A stretch of DNA of 9,946 nt from JAJVID01 sp035275805 (GCA_035275805.1 DATEMG010000763.1:1-9946), one strand, 5' to 3'. Positions 1-6,969 are shown, counted from the stretch's first letter. Notes: generated from the sequence alone by a model not told the origin. Program-made: numbers and translations.

Positions 1-30
1 GGTTGATACTGTTGTGAATTCTTCGCTACA

Positions 31-142
31 TTCAACCGTCTTTACTTCGCATCCTTCAACCGTCGCTCCGCGACTAGGGGTTTCTCCCACACTCGACACC
101 GGCGTTAAAACGCCGGCCTAGGCTCAACCGTCGCTCCGCGAC
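31..142. repeat. Intergenic palindromic repeat cluster
   Basis: A patch of short repeated modules with no coding sense. The 18-mer CAACCGTCGCTCCGCGAC occurs twice in direct orientation (57-74 and 125-142), and its first part TTCAACCGTC also occurs at 31-40. Between the two copies, 99-116 is a perfect hairpin, CCGGCGTT-AA-AACGCCGG. The second 18-mer runs into the outer palindrome of the 114-bp inverted repeat. This looks like a dispersed intergenic repeat of the host genome (REP-like). No gene is visible in 1-238. Confidence 0.7.
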
Positions 143-242
143 GAAGAAGCGCCTCCCTGGGAACGCAAAAGATTTGGGTACTGACAAGCCTCATGGTCGG
201 GCTACCGTAACGTTCCGTACACGCAATCGTAACTCGCTCTAG
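129..242 (+). repeat. 114-bp inverted repeat, left copy
   Basis: Base-by-base comparison shows that 129-242 matches the reverse complement of 2429-2542 at 105 of 114 positions, with no gaps. The outer edge is the palindrome CGTCGC-TCC-GCGACG (129-143). Similarity stops abruptly at 129: the outside bases are CTCAAC here, against ATTCTT in the other copy read the same way. The inner edge ends at CTCTAG and includes the stop codon (TAG on the minus strand, 239-241) of the metallo-hydrolase. No direct target duplication is visible outside the pair. Confidence 0.9.
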
Positions 243-1135
243 TTGGCTTGCTCTATCTTCACGAGACCGTGTTCCGTGAGCGTAAGCCGCATCAGGTCTT
301 CACCCCAGATGACCGGGCCGGCGAACACCTGTTTGACTTCGCGGATGATTTGCTCGCGGATGCCGGGCCGATCTATCTGGGCGAGGACGTGAGTGAGCGC
401 CAGAGTTTTGACGCCAGCGCGCTGCGCTATCACTGCGTTGTCCTTGTGGTTTCCGCATGCCGCGCGGTAACTGGCTGTCGGCTCGGTTCCGCTCAAGTAG
501 TGATTCATCAAAATAGCCACGTCGCAGCCGCGCGCGAGTTCGATCACTTCTTCACACACGCCGCCGCTGTCGCCGGAGTAACACATTGAGCCTTCGTCGC
601 TGTCCAAGCGAAACGCCAGACACTCAAGCAACGGCTGAACGTGTGACGCCTTCCCCACCGTGACTTTCCACCCGGCGCCTTCGACCACGTCGCCCGCATG
701 CGCTTCTATGACTTGCGGCGCAGGACGCTTGCGGGGCGGCTTCCCGCCGCGTTCCTGAAACACGAAGACGCTGCTTTCGTGTTCGATGCGCGCGCGAATG
801 TCGGGGCCGTAAACGCCTTCCTCCCCGAAGAGCAGTTCTGTCATACGCGCAATCGGCGCCGGCCCGTAAACCTTCAGGTCGGGAATCCGATCCGCGCCCA
901 TGTCCCAGCGTTGGAGCACGAGGCGCGCATAATCCATGCAGTGGTCGTAATGCAGGTGACTGAAAAAGGCGTGGCTCACATCTACAGCGCGATGACCGCT
1001 TTCAAGCAGGCGGTGATGCGCGCCGGGGCCGTGATCCATAACGATCAGGTCGCCGCCGACTTCGATGAGGTAGCCCGAACTTTGCCGCGCGAGCGACGGC
1101 GCGGGCGTGCCGGTTCCGAGCAAGGTAATTTTCAT
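239..1135 (-). CDS. MBL-fold metallo-hydrolase, RNase Z-like
   Basis: A 298-aa protein of the metallo-beta-lactamase superfamily, closest in style to RNase Z/BN-type or arylsulfatase-like hydrolases. It begins with the typical strand MKITLLGTGTPAPS and carries the metal motif HLHYDH (His60, His62, Asp64, His65). Other likely zinc ligands are His165 (ASHVQ), Asp189 (SGDSG) and His249 (THV). No signal peptide is seen, so it is probably cytoplasmic. The ATG lies 6 bases after the transporter stop codon, with only a weak GAGA-type Shine-Dalgarno overlapping the end of the upstream gene, suggesting translational coupling. The stop codon falls inside the left inverted repeat. The substrate cannot be read from sequence: it may act on a small molecule taken up by the transporter or on RNA. 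Fold assignment is confident, function is not. Confidence 0.9.
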   Translation of the reverse strand: MKITLLGTGTPAPSLARQSSGYLIEVGGDLIVMDHGPGAHHRLLESGHRAVDVSHAFFSHLHYDHCMDYARLVLQRWDMGADRIPDLKVYGPAPIARMTELLFGEEGVYGPDIRARIEHESSVFVFQERGGKPPRKRPAPQVIEAHAGDVVEGAGWKVTVGKASHVQPLLECLAFRLDSDEGSMCYSGDSGGVCEEVIELARGCDVAILMNHYLSGTEPTASYRAACGNHKDNAVIAQRAGVKTLALTHVLAQIDRPGIREQIIREVKQVFAGPVIWGEDLMRLTLTEHGLVKIEQAN

Positions 1136-1141
1136 ATCGTC

Positions 1142-2404
1142 TCAACTGGCAGGGAGAATGAAGAGCAACCAGGTCAGGAGCGGGGCGGTAATAACCATCG
1201 CCATTCCCCACCACAATAGTCCCCGGTAAATTTGCGCCCTTTCTTCATCCTCGGCGTTCGCAACCACGAGCGCGCCGACTGTGGAGAACGGCGTCGCGTC
1301 CACAACCGTCGCCGAAAGCGCCAACGCGACGACCAGACGGGTCGGGTTGATATCCCCACTCGCCATCAACGGAACGGCAAGCGGGATCAGCGCGCCCAGA
1401 ATGCCCGCGCTCGACGCAAAGGCCGAAGTCACCGCGCCGACAACGCAAAGCAACAGCCCGTGCGCCAGCGGGCTGCTCAAACCCGCAATGCCGCGACCGA
1501 CCGCCTCCACTGTGCCGTAGCGTTGCAGGGCTGCGACATAAGTGACGATCCCGCAGACGAGCAACGCCACACTCCAGGCAATCCGCTGCTCCGCCTTGCC
1601 GCTCGACACTGGGAACATCAAATGGAGCGTGACGGCGGCTGCTAAGGCGACGAATCCGATGTTGAGGCCGAAGCCGAAGGCAGCGAGAGCGACCGCCAGC
1701 ATGACAAACAACGCGCAAAGCTGGTCGCCGCTTAAACGCTGCGGAGCCGGTTCGACCGGGTCGTCGCCGGTCGACTGCGGAGCGACTTTCGCCGCTCGGC
1801 AACTGAGCCGCAGCCCGCCGAACACCAGGTATATGACAACGGCGAGCGCCACGTTGTATGCGAGGTTTCCCAGGAACAAGGCCGCCACAGACATTTGCAG
1901 CCCATTGCGCGTCATCGCCTGCGTGACAATGGCCCCCAGCGCATTCAGCGGAGAAAAATTCCCGCAGGCCGCCCCATGCGCCACCATCAATCCGATCATC
2001 CGGCGATCAATCTCGTACGCCCGGGCGAGCCGCAGCGCGATCGGCGCCAGCAGCGCCACGCCTGCCGACCCCAGCGCCCCCGCCATCGCCGGCAGCGCCG
2101 CCACGACAAAGACAACCCACGGGAGCAGCGCCCGCCGTCCCTTAATCAGGCGCGCCGCCCCAGCCACGACGCGCCCGACTGCGCCGTTGCTTTCTGCTAT
2201 AGCGAACAAATAAGTAACGCCGACCAACAACACCAGCAGGTCAACCGGGAACCCGCTGTACATCTCCTTCACGCCTTCGCGCACAAAGATCGCGCCCACA
2301 AGGTAGGTCATCACCAGAGCGAGCGCCCCAAGATTGACGGGACGCAACGCGCCAATCAGGAAGATAAGGACGAGTCCGCTTACTCCGGCTACGTGAATGG
2401 ACAA
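1142..2404 (-). CDS. MatC-like carboxylate transporter (ion transporter superfamily)
   Basis: A 420-aa integral membrane protein with about ten or more hydrophobic segments. The N-terminal half (about residues 1-150) resembles the MatC N-terminal family of malonate/dicarboxylate carriers, notably the stretch FPVDLLVLLVGVTYLFAIAE near residues 52-71. Each half has a re-entrant-loop-like motif, ACGNFSPLNALG near 146-157 and VVDATPFSTVGAL near 367-379, as expected for the two inverted-topology halves of the ion transporter superfamily. A hydrophilic linker (about 203-226) separates the halves. Translation appears to start at TTG, supported by GGAGG five bases upstream; the nearby ATG overlapping the Shine-Dalgarno is out of frame. 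It is the first gene of an operon with the metallo-hydrolase. Uptake of a dicarboxylate or related organic anion is likely by family; the actual substrate is unknown. Confidence 0.88.
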   Translation of the reverse strand: MSIHVAGVSGLVLIFLIGALRPVNLGALALVMTYLVGAIFVREGVKEMYSGFPVDLLVLLVGVTYLFAIAESNGAVGRVVAGAARLIKGRRALLPWVVFVVAALPAMAGALGSAGVALLAPIALRLARAYEIDRRMIGLMVAHGAACGNFSPLNALGAIVTQAMTRNGLQMSVAALFLGNLAYNVALAVVIYLVFGGLRLSCRAAKVAPQSTGDDPVEPAPQRLSGDQLCALFVMLAVALAAFGFGLNIGFVALAAAVTLHLMFPVSSGKAEQRIAWSVALLVCGIVTYVAALQRYGTVEAVGRGIAGLSSPLAHGLLLCVVGAVTSAFASSAGILGALIPLAVPLMASGDINPTRLVVALALSATVVDATPFSTVGALVVANAEDEERAQIYRGLLWWGMAMVITAPLLTWLLFILPAS

Positions 2405-2409
2405 AGCAT

Positions 2410-2414
2410 CCTCC
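2410..2414 (-). promoter_or_regulatory. Ribosome binding site deciding a TTG start
   Basis: On the minus strand GGAGG is followed by five bases (ATGCT) and then TTG, the first codon of the transporter frame. The ATG inside the spacer is out of frame, so this site decides for the unusual TTG start. Confidence 0.7.
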
Positions 2415-2428
2415 GGCTGGCGCTCGAG

Positions 2429-2542
2429 CTAGAGCGAGTTGCGATTGCGTGTATTGAACGTGGCGGTAGCCCGACCGTGAGGCTTGTCATTACCCAAATC
2501 TTTTGCGTTCCCAGGTAGGCGCCTCTTCGTCGCGGAGCGACG
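2429..2542 (-). repeat. 114-bp inverted repeat, right copy
   Basis: Partner of 129-242 in inverted orientation (105/114 identical). It lies 24 bases upstream of the transporter start codon, so it forms the operon's leader and may hold its promoter, although I see no convincing -35/-10 pair. The longest perfectly shared core includes GGGAACGCAAAAGATTTGGG. The 9 differences are spread along the length, as expected for two related element copies that have diverged. Confidence 0.9.
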
Positions 2543-2545
2543 AAG
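2525..2545. other. Perfect 9-bp palindromic hairpin
   Basis: CTTCGTCGC-GGA-GCGACGAAG forms a perfect 9-bp stem with a 3-base loop, straddling the outer edge of the right inverted repeat. It lies downstream of the amidohydrolase (minus strand, stop at 2604) and upstream of the transporter, so it could act as a transcription barrier between the two. No T-tract follows, so it is not a standard intrinsic terminator. The same core is repeated at 129-143 and, as a partial copy, near 62-74. Confidence 0.6.
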
Positions 2546-2603
2546 AATAAACCTATACACTGATCTGATAACCGCTCTAGGCGATCAGATAAACAATCTA
2601 CGT

Positions 2604-4256
2604 TCACTCCTTCTGAGCGCCCTGGCCGCTCGCCGCGGCCTTGAGCCGTTCCTGTTTTTGCTTCTCGACCATGCGCGCCACGTCGGCCAGCAGTTTCTTG
2701 GCGTCATAGACGATGCCGTCCTTGATCGTCCACTTGACGCCGCCGACCCACTCAGTCTTGCCGGACTTGTCATTGAGCTTGAGCGCTCCGGTCCCGTATA
2801 GGACCTTGAGATTTTCGAGCGGGTTCTGGTCTACGATCACCAAATCGGCCAACAGCCCCGGCCTCACGACGCCGAACTCCATCGGCTTGCCTTTCGGCTC
2901 GCTCAGCGTCAGCGCCGGGTTCATGGTCGCCGCCTGAATGACTTCCAGCGGGTGGAAGCCGGCCTCCTGCAACAGCTCCATCTCGTGAATATTACCGAAG
3001 CCGTAGGTGTTGTATATGAAGGCCGCGTCGGCGCTGGCCGTTACGCGTCCCCCCATCTTCTTGTAATCGTTCAACAGCCGGAACCAGACTTGATAAAAGT
3101 TCCGCCACGCTACCTCATCCCATAATGTCCAGTAGTAAAAATAGGAGCCGTGGTTGCTGCGACTCGACGCGTAGAAATCCATCAACGAGGGCAGCGTGTA
3201 TTTGTCGTGCCAGTCTGCATTGCGCATGCGCATCAGGTCGCGGCCTGCGGCGTAGGCGGTCATTGTCGGGTCGAAGGTCGTGCCCAACTTCAGGTGAGCT
3301 TTTAGATACTCATTCCACTCGGGGCTGCCGGGCGGATGAATCTTGTCCCACAGCCGGGCCACCTGGCCGAAGCGCATCTGTTCGTCATTGTAGTTCTGGT
3401 CCACCGGCCAGGGCTGCACCACGTAATCCTTGAGAAGCGCCTCAAAGTGGCCATAAAAATGGGTCACCGCGCCGAGGCCCAATTGCGCGGCCTTGAGCGC
3501 GTTCATCTGCGCGACGCCGGTTTGCGCAAGATGAGCCGTCGATCCCATCCCCAATTTTTTCGCCTCATCGAGCAGCGCCGCCATGATCTCCGGCCGGTGC
3601 GAGTTGAGCTTCAATCCGTCAACGCCGTTGTTGGCCGCCCAGCGAACCCACTCCCGCGCCGCCTCGGGCGTCTCGACCTGGCCTTTGTCCCAACCGGTCC
3701 CCGGGCGCTGGTAGTTGAAGATGCGCGGAGCGACGATCTCGTTCCGCGCGCTTCGCTCCTTCTCCTTGACCGTGAACTGATTCGATGCGAGCGGCACTCC
3801 GCGCACCGTCGTGACGCCGTGCGCCAGCCAGAGCTTGTAGGGATACTCCGCGTCGGGATTCTTCGGCGCGCCGCCGGCATGCACGTGAATGTCAATGAAT
3901 CCCGGCAGGACGTACATCCCGGCGGCGTCAATTTCGTGGTCGGGGTTTTGCGGCTCCCGGTTGGGCTTGAGCGGCAATCCGGGCGTGCCCGCGTTGCGGA
4001 TCTCCTTGATCCGGTTATTTTCGATCACGATGTCCACCGGGCCTCGCGGCGGCGCGCCGGTCCCGTCAATCAGTATGGCGCCGCGGATGACCAGGGTTTT
4101 GAATGGCCCTCGTCCTTCGTCAGGGCCCCGGTTCGGCGCGGGGTTGATCCGCGGGGGCGGCTCCTGCGCCGGCGCAATCCTCATTGCGCCCAGAACGAGC
4201 GCCAGAGCCAGGGCCGGCATTACTGCGATGACTACGATTGATCTTGTTCTTGTCAT
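2604..4256 (-). CDS. Exported amidohydrolase family protein
   Basis: A 550-aa metal-dependent amidohydrolase, exported by an N-terminal signal peptide (MTRTR, then a hydrophobic core to about residue 25, with likely cleavage after APA near residue 30). All hallmark ligands of the cyclic amidohydrolase TIM barrel are visible: His124 and His126 (GFIDIHVHAGG), Lys216 (GLKL), His242 (TAHLAQ), His266 (THFYGH) and Asp410 (SADAAF). The flanking beta-sandwich is seen as LVIRGAILIDGTG near 55-67 and PGLLADLVIVDQNP near 466-479. The family includes imidazolonepropionase-like enzymes and prolidase-like dipeptidases; the substrate is undetermined. The start ATG has GGAGG six bases upstream. The C-terminus is a short charged tail (EKQKQERLKAA). 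It follows the DUF885 gene on the same strand after 164 bases, and both have a similar upstream motif, so they may be co-regulated. Confidence 0.9.
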   Translation of the reverse strand: MTRTRSIVVIAVMPALALALVLGAMRIAPAQEPPPRINPAPNRGPDEGRGPFKTLVIRGAILIDGTGAPPRGPVDIVIENNRIKEIRNAGTPGLPLKPNREPQNPDHEIDAAGMYVLPGFIDIHVHAGGAPKNPDAEYPYKLWLAHGVTTVRGVPLASNQFTVKEKERSARNEIVAPRIFNYQRPGTGWDKGQVETPEAAREWVRWAANNGVDGLKLNSHRPEIMAALLDEAKKLGMGSTAHLAQTGVAQMNALKAAQLGLGAVTHFYGHFEALLKDYVVQPWPVDQNYNDEQMRFGQVARLWDKIHPPGSPEWNEYLKAHLKLGTTFDPTMTAYAAGRDLMRMRNADWHDKYTLPSLMDFYASSRSNHGSYFYYWTLWDEVAWRNFYQVWFRLLNDYKKMGGRVTASADAAFIYNTYGFGNIHEMELLQEAGFHPLEVIQAATMNPALTLSEPKGKPMEFGVVRPGLLADLVIVDQNPLENLKVLYGTGALKLNDKSGKTEWVGGVKWTIKDGIVYDAKKLLADVARMVEKQKQERLKAAASGQGAQKE

Positions 4257-4287
4257 ACGAGTCCTCCGTGTCGAGTCGCCTGAAAAA

Positions 4288-4318
4288 GTAAAACCTGCGG
4301 AGTTCCGCTTGTCTTGAA
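4288..4318 (-). promoter_or_regulatory. Bipartite promoter-like motif, copy A
   Basis: Read on the minus strand this is TTCAAGACA-N-GCGG-N10-GTTTTAC, ending 32 bases before the amidohydrolase start codon. The same elements with identical spacing occur at 6444-6474 upstream of the DUF885 gene (23 of 31 positions identical overall). The spacing is roughly that of a -35/-10 pair, but neither half is a good sigma-70 hexamer. It could be a promoter of an alternative sigma factor or a regulator site. Confidence 0.4.
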
Positions 4319-4351
4319 AGTCTGAGGGAACGCCTGGACAAAATCAGCAAT

Positions 4352-4391
4352 CGGTACGGTACCGAGAGCGGTAGCGACCGGTACCGTACCG
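4352..4391. repeat. Perfect 13-bp inverted repeat with 14-base loop
   Basis: CGGTACGGTACCG (4352-4364) and CGGTACCGTACCG (4379-4391) are perfect reverse complements around the loop AGAGCGGTAGCGAC. It sits between the DUF885 stop and the amidohydrolase start, both minus strand. Each arm also contains the palindrome GGTACC. There is no T-tract, so it is more likely a dispersed palindromic element than an intrinsic terminator, though the RNA would fold into a stable hairpin and could attenuate read-through or protect the upstream mRNA. Confidence 0.85.
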
Positions 4392-4420
4392 GAGGCACGC
4401 TGCTTTCTTGTACATGCAAA

Positions 4421-6376
4421 TCACTGCGCGCTTATCGGCCCATAAAACTTCCAGCTCGATTTGAAATCGCGCGTCAGCTTCTGTTTTGTCAAAATCGCGC
4501 GAACCATCTCGATCGGAATGCGGTTCTCTTTGAGAATAGTGTCGTGAAATGCGCGGTCGGTCATCTTGCCCGAATCCACCAGCTCTTTGTGTAACGAATG
4601 AAGCTGCATGCCGCCCAGCAGGTACGCGGCTTGATAGAGCGGCCCGTAATTTCCGGCGAACGAACGTCGCACCTCGCCCGCGGCGTTGTCCGGCTCGTGC
4701 CCGACGCGATTGACGAGCAGGTCAATGCACTGCTGCGGCGTCATTTTCTCCATGTGAAAGCTGAGCGAAAAGATGATGCGCGCACAGCGATGGCTGCGCC
4801 AGAAGAGCATGCCGATCTTGTCTTCCGGCGTCTTGGCAAAGCCCCTGTCCCACAGCAGCAGTTCCCAATACAGCGCCCAGCCTTCACCCCAGAACGGAGT
4901 GCTGAACAGACCGCGATATGGTTTGTAGCGCGCAGTCATAAAGCCCTGAAGGTGATGGCCGGGGATCAATTCGTGCTGCACGGTCGCGCGGGAGAAGTGC
5001 GGATTGTTGCCGCGCATGCTCATCATCTTCGCCTCGTGCGACATGGCGCTGGTGGGGTAAGAGACGCTGATCACTTCCCCGCCGGTGAAGAACGGGTTCA
5101 CCAGTTGGCGCTCGGGCGACATCATTTCCATGCGCCACGATTCGCGCGCCAGCGGCGGCACTGTGACCAGATCGTTCTTCTCGAGGTATTCAATGGCTTC
5201 GAGCGCCAATTCCCTGATCACGTCAGTCTGCTTGCCCGGCTCGACATATTTGTTTTTGACGAATTCGAGGGCCTTATGCCAATCGTCGCCGAAGCCCAGT
5301 TCGCGCGAAGCCTTCTTCATCTCGCCTTCACACCAATCGAGCTCTTTGTAAGCGATGGAGATCAACTCTTCCGGCGTGTAGGAGATCATTTCTGAAGCGA
5401 GTTCGATCATCAGCGCCTCGCGGCCGATCGGGTCGCCGATGATGTCGCTGGAATCTCCAGTCCGGGCGTTGACATTCCCGCCGCCTCTGCCGGCGGGCGC
5501 GGCGAAGTTCCCTCCACCAGACCCTCCACCGCCTCGTTGTCCGCCTCCGGCCCCGCCGGCGCGACCCGGGCCGCCTGTTTGCGCCATTGTCGATCGGGCG
5601 TCGCTCGACCGCAGGCCTGCCACTTTTTCAGTCAAGTAGTTGGCGTAATCGCCGAGCGCCTGGTCCACCGCCTTATAGGGTTCTTCCATCCACCAGGTGA
5701 AGAGCGGGTCGTAGCCGTTGTAATACCCGAACCACACGCGTAGCGCGCCTCGCAGGCTGTTGACTGCGCCCGCCGCTCGATTGGCTACTGACTTCGGCGC
5801 CTTGCCCGGTTCGGCGCGCAAGCCGGCTTCGAGCGCGCGGCGCGCAGTCTCGATCTGTTTCGTCAAATCGTTGAGTTGAGCGGCGACTTTCGGCGGATCA
5901 AGCTTCTCCATCCGACGGCGCGCTTCGGCCAGACTGGTGATCGTTTGCTCGAACGGAATGAGCGGCGCAATCTCGGCAAGCGAACTGTTCCGAATCTCCA
6001 ACCGCTGCTGTTCGCGCTCGACGTGAAATTTGAAGAGCACATAATCGACCTTGCCGTCCTGGCTCATCGCGTCGAAGTTCATCTTGCCGATCAGCCCCAG
6101 CCAGTCGGAGTAGAACTGCTTGAACCTCGCCATCCGCGCGGGGGACGATTCGACCGGATAGGAGCGGGACAAACTCCCCTGATCCGCCACGTAGCGTTCG
6201 ATGACGGGGCGCATCTCGCTTTTGGAGGAATCAAGCTCGTTAAACTCCGGCGTGTCGCCGCCGGCGGCGTTTGCATAATAAGAAGCGCCGGCCGGGGCAA
6301 ACGAGCCTAAACAGCCGCCGGCCGCAAGCGCAAGCGTCAGCCCAATCGCTAATAAAACCCTTCCGTTGATCATCAT
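4421..6376 (-). CDS. DUF885 family zinc-peptidase-like exported protein
   Basis: A 651-aa protein of the DUF885 family (gluzincin-like). The putative zinc site is HELIPGHHLQ (His468, Glu469, Gly473, His474, His475), followed by EGWALYWE (about 498-505), which would supply the third ligand. Downstream YQAAYLLG near 581-588 is also typical of the family. An N-terminal hydrophobic segment (about 7-21) indicates export. The sequence LAAGGC at 17-22 could be a lipobox, but Ala at -3 is non-canonical, so lipoprotein status is uncertain. A low-complexity Gly-rich insert (about 268-306) splits the N-terminal helical part from the catalytic part. The start has AAGGAG five bases upstream and is followed by a second Met. 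Likely a periplasmic or surface peptidase; members are often annotated only as DUF885, and the substrate is unknown. Confidence 0.9.
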   Translation of the reverse strand: MMINGRVLLAIGLTLALAAGGCLGSFAPAGASYYANAAGGDTPEFNELDSSKSEMRPVIERYVADQGSLSRSYPVESSPARMARFKQFYSDWLGLIGKMNFDAMSQDGKVDYVLFKFHVEREQQRLEIRNSSLAEIAPLIPFEQTITSLAEARRRMEKLDPPKVAAQLNDLTKQIETARRALEAGLRAEPGKAPKSVANRAAGAVNSLRGALRVWFGYYNGYDPLFTWWMEEPYKAVDQALGDYANYLTEKVAGLRSSDARSTMAQTGGPGRAGGAGGGQRGGGGSGGGNFAAPAGRGGGNVNARTGDSSDIIGDPIGREALMIELASEMISYTPEELISIAYKELDWCEGEMKKASRELGFGDDWHKALEFVKNKYVEPGKQTDVIRELALEAIEYLEKNDLVTVPPLARESWRMEMMSPERQLVNPFFTGGEVISVSYPTSAMSHEAKMMSMRGNNPHFSRATVQHELIPGHHLQGFMTARYKPYRGLFSTPFWGEGWALYWELLLWDRGFAKTPEDKIGMLFWRSHRCARIIFSLSFHMEKMTPQQCIDLLVNRVGHEPDNAAGEVRRSFAGNYGPLYQAAYLLGGMQLHSLHKELVDSGKMTDRAFHDTILKENRIPIEMVRAILTKQKLTRDFKSSWKFYGPISAQ

Positions 6377-6443
6377 TCGTCTCCTTAAGGGAAATAACCG
6401 CCAACCGCATACCCGCCGTCGAGCAAACCGCTGGGCTCCTATC

Positions 6444-6474
6444 GTAAAACGGGCGCCACGCCGCCTGTCTTGAA
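6444..6474 (-). promoter_or_regulatory. Bipartite promoter-like motif, copy B
   Basis: Minus-strand TTCAAGACA-N-GCGG-N10-GTTTTAC, followed by GAT, ending 68 bases before the DUF885 start codon. It matches copy A at 4288-4318 in both half-sites and in exact spacing. TACGAT at the downstream end resembles a weak -10 box, with AAGACA as a weak -35 and a 19-base spacer. The match between two separate gene leaders is the main evidence. Confidence 0.4.
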
Positions 6475-6759
6475 GGAAAAAAAGGCGCCTTGAACATGAT
6501 TAGGACGCGCGCCACTCACTATTCACGCAGTACCGCCTACAAACAGCAGGATCAGCCACCGCTAAATCGCTGCGGGAGATTGACACCTCCACTTCGACAG
6601 GCGTAGCATCGCCCCGTCTTTCAGCGTTGATATTTCTGTTCACTGGGCTTTCCCGAGCGGCGCCCGGATAACGGCAGACAGTCACAGCCGAATTTCAGCC
6701 TCCGCTGTACAGGCGCCCTTCCCGTAAGGGAACAAACAAAAACCGAATAGGTGATCACT

Positions 6760-6834
6760 ATGAAACTCAGCTTGGAAAATACTTCAATCATAAGCGGCGA
6801 TCAGCCCCACAACCAAGGCTATCCCTGCCAATAA
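6760..6834 (+). CDS. Possible 24-aa micro-ORF before the attC site
   Basis: ATG preceded five bases earlier by AGGTGA, reading MKLSLENTSIISGDQPHNQG and four more residues to TAA. It ends 43 bases before the attC-like site, the position a small cassette gene would occupy. Length and composition give no function, and an open frame this short can easily arise by chance. Confidence 0.15.
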   Translation: MKLSLENTSIISGDQPHNQGYPCQ

Positions 6835-6877
6835 GATATATGAATATGAGATAAGCAAAACAGTTCCGTCGGTCGGC

Positions 6878-6969
6878 GCCTAACAACCGCATCCAGCGAA
6901 TGCCGCGAAGCGAGTTTCGTATCAATCCCTCAGCGCCGTTCGCCGCCCCGCTGATGCGAGGCGTTGGAC
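6878..6969 (+). repeat. Integron attC-like recombination site
   Basis: The 92-base element begins with GCCTAAC (6878-6884, fits the R'' consensus RYYYAAC) and ends with GTTGGAC (6963-6969, fits the R' consensus GTTRRRY). Inside, CGCATCCAGCG (6888-6898) pairs with CGCTGATGCG (6949-6958) as 10 base pairs with one bulged C on the 5' arm. A bulged base in L'' is the extrahelical-base signature that orients attC sites in established integron biology. Short unpaired spacers of 3 and 4 bases separate the R and L arms, and a variable 50-base centre remains. The inferred orientation places the following plus-strand TIR gene at the start of the next cassette. No integrase and no second attC site are visible in the window. 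Confidence 0.7.

Larger units (their letters stand above)
129..2542. mobile_element. Possible cassette bounded by long inverted repeats
   Basis: The two 114-bp repeats face inward and enclose exactly one operon, the transporter plus the metallo-hydrolase, giving a 2,414-bp unit with transposon-like architecture. No transposase or recombinase gene lies inside and no target-site duplication is visible, so it would have to be moved in trans. It could instead be a chance pair of dispersed repeats, or the product of recombination between two repeat copies. Recombination between the arms could invert the operon. A transcript spanning both arms could pair its 5' leader with its 3' end. Confidence 0.3.
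6377..6877. other. Gene-poor 500-bp gap between DUF885 gene and attC site
   Basis: This stretch has no convincing gene. Its left end contains the DUF885 ribosome binding site and the promoter-like motif at 6444-6474. A self-complementary AAGGCGCCTT at 6482-6491 lies beside a run of A, and a small hairpin CCCTT-CCCGT-AAGGG lies at 6716-6730. A minus-strand open frame at 6500-6685 (61 codons, GTG start) has no recognisable content. Right of about 6740 the sequence becomes AT-richer, matching the TIR-gene region, so the boundary of the acquired segment may lie in this gap. Confidence 0.6.

Noticed and set aside
1542..2213. Plus-strand 223-codon open frame opposite the transporter
   Set aside because: Antisense to transmembrane segments; its Ala/Thr/Ser/Pro-rich translation is a mirror of hydrophobic codons.
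2563..2590. ATCTGAT...ATCAGAT inverted repeat after the amidohydrolase as a terminator
   Set aside because: Only 7 AT-rich base pairs around a 14-base loop and no T-tract; too weak to call.
3336..4241. Plus-strand 301-codon open frame opposite the amidohydrolase
   Set aside because: It is the antisense of a clear amidohydrolase with all metal ligands; the translation has no domain-like pattern and reflects high GC.
4598..5395. Plus-strand 265-codon open frame opposite the DUF885 gene
   Set aside because: It lies antisense to the conserved catalytic region of the DUF885 protein and has no recognisable motif.
6475..6491. AAGGCGCCTT palindrome followed on the minus strand by a T-run, resembling a terminator
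   Set aside because: The self-complementary sequence has no loop, so it cannot form a stable hairpin, and no minus-strand gene is seen upstream that would need it.
6500..6685. Minus-strand 61-codon open frame with GTG start in the gap upstream of the attC-like site
   Set aside because: No clear Shine-Dalgarno, no family resemblance, and the length is expected by chance.
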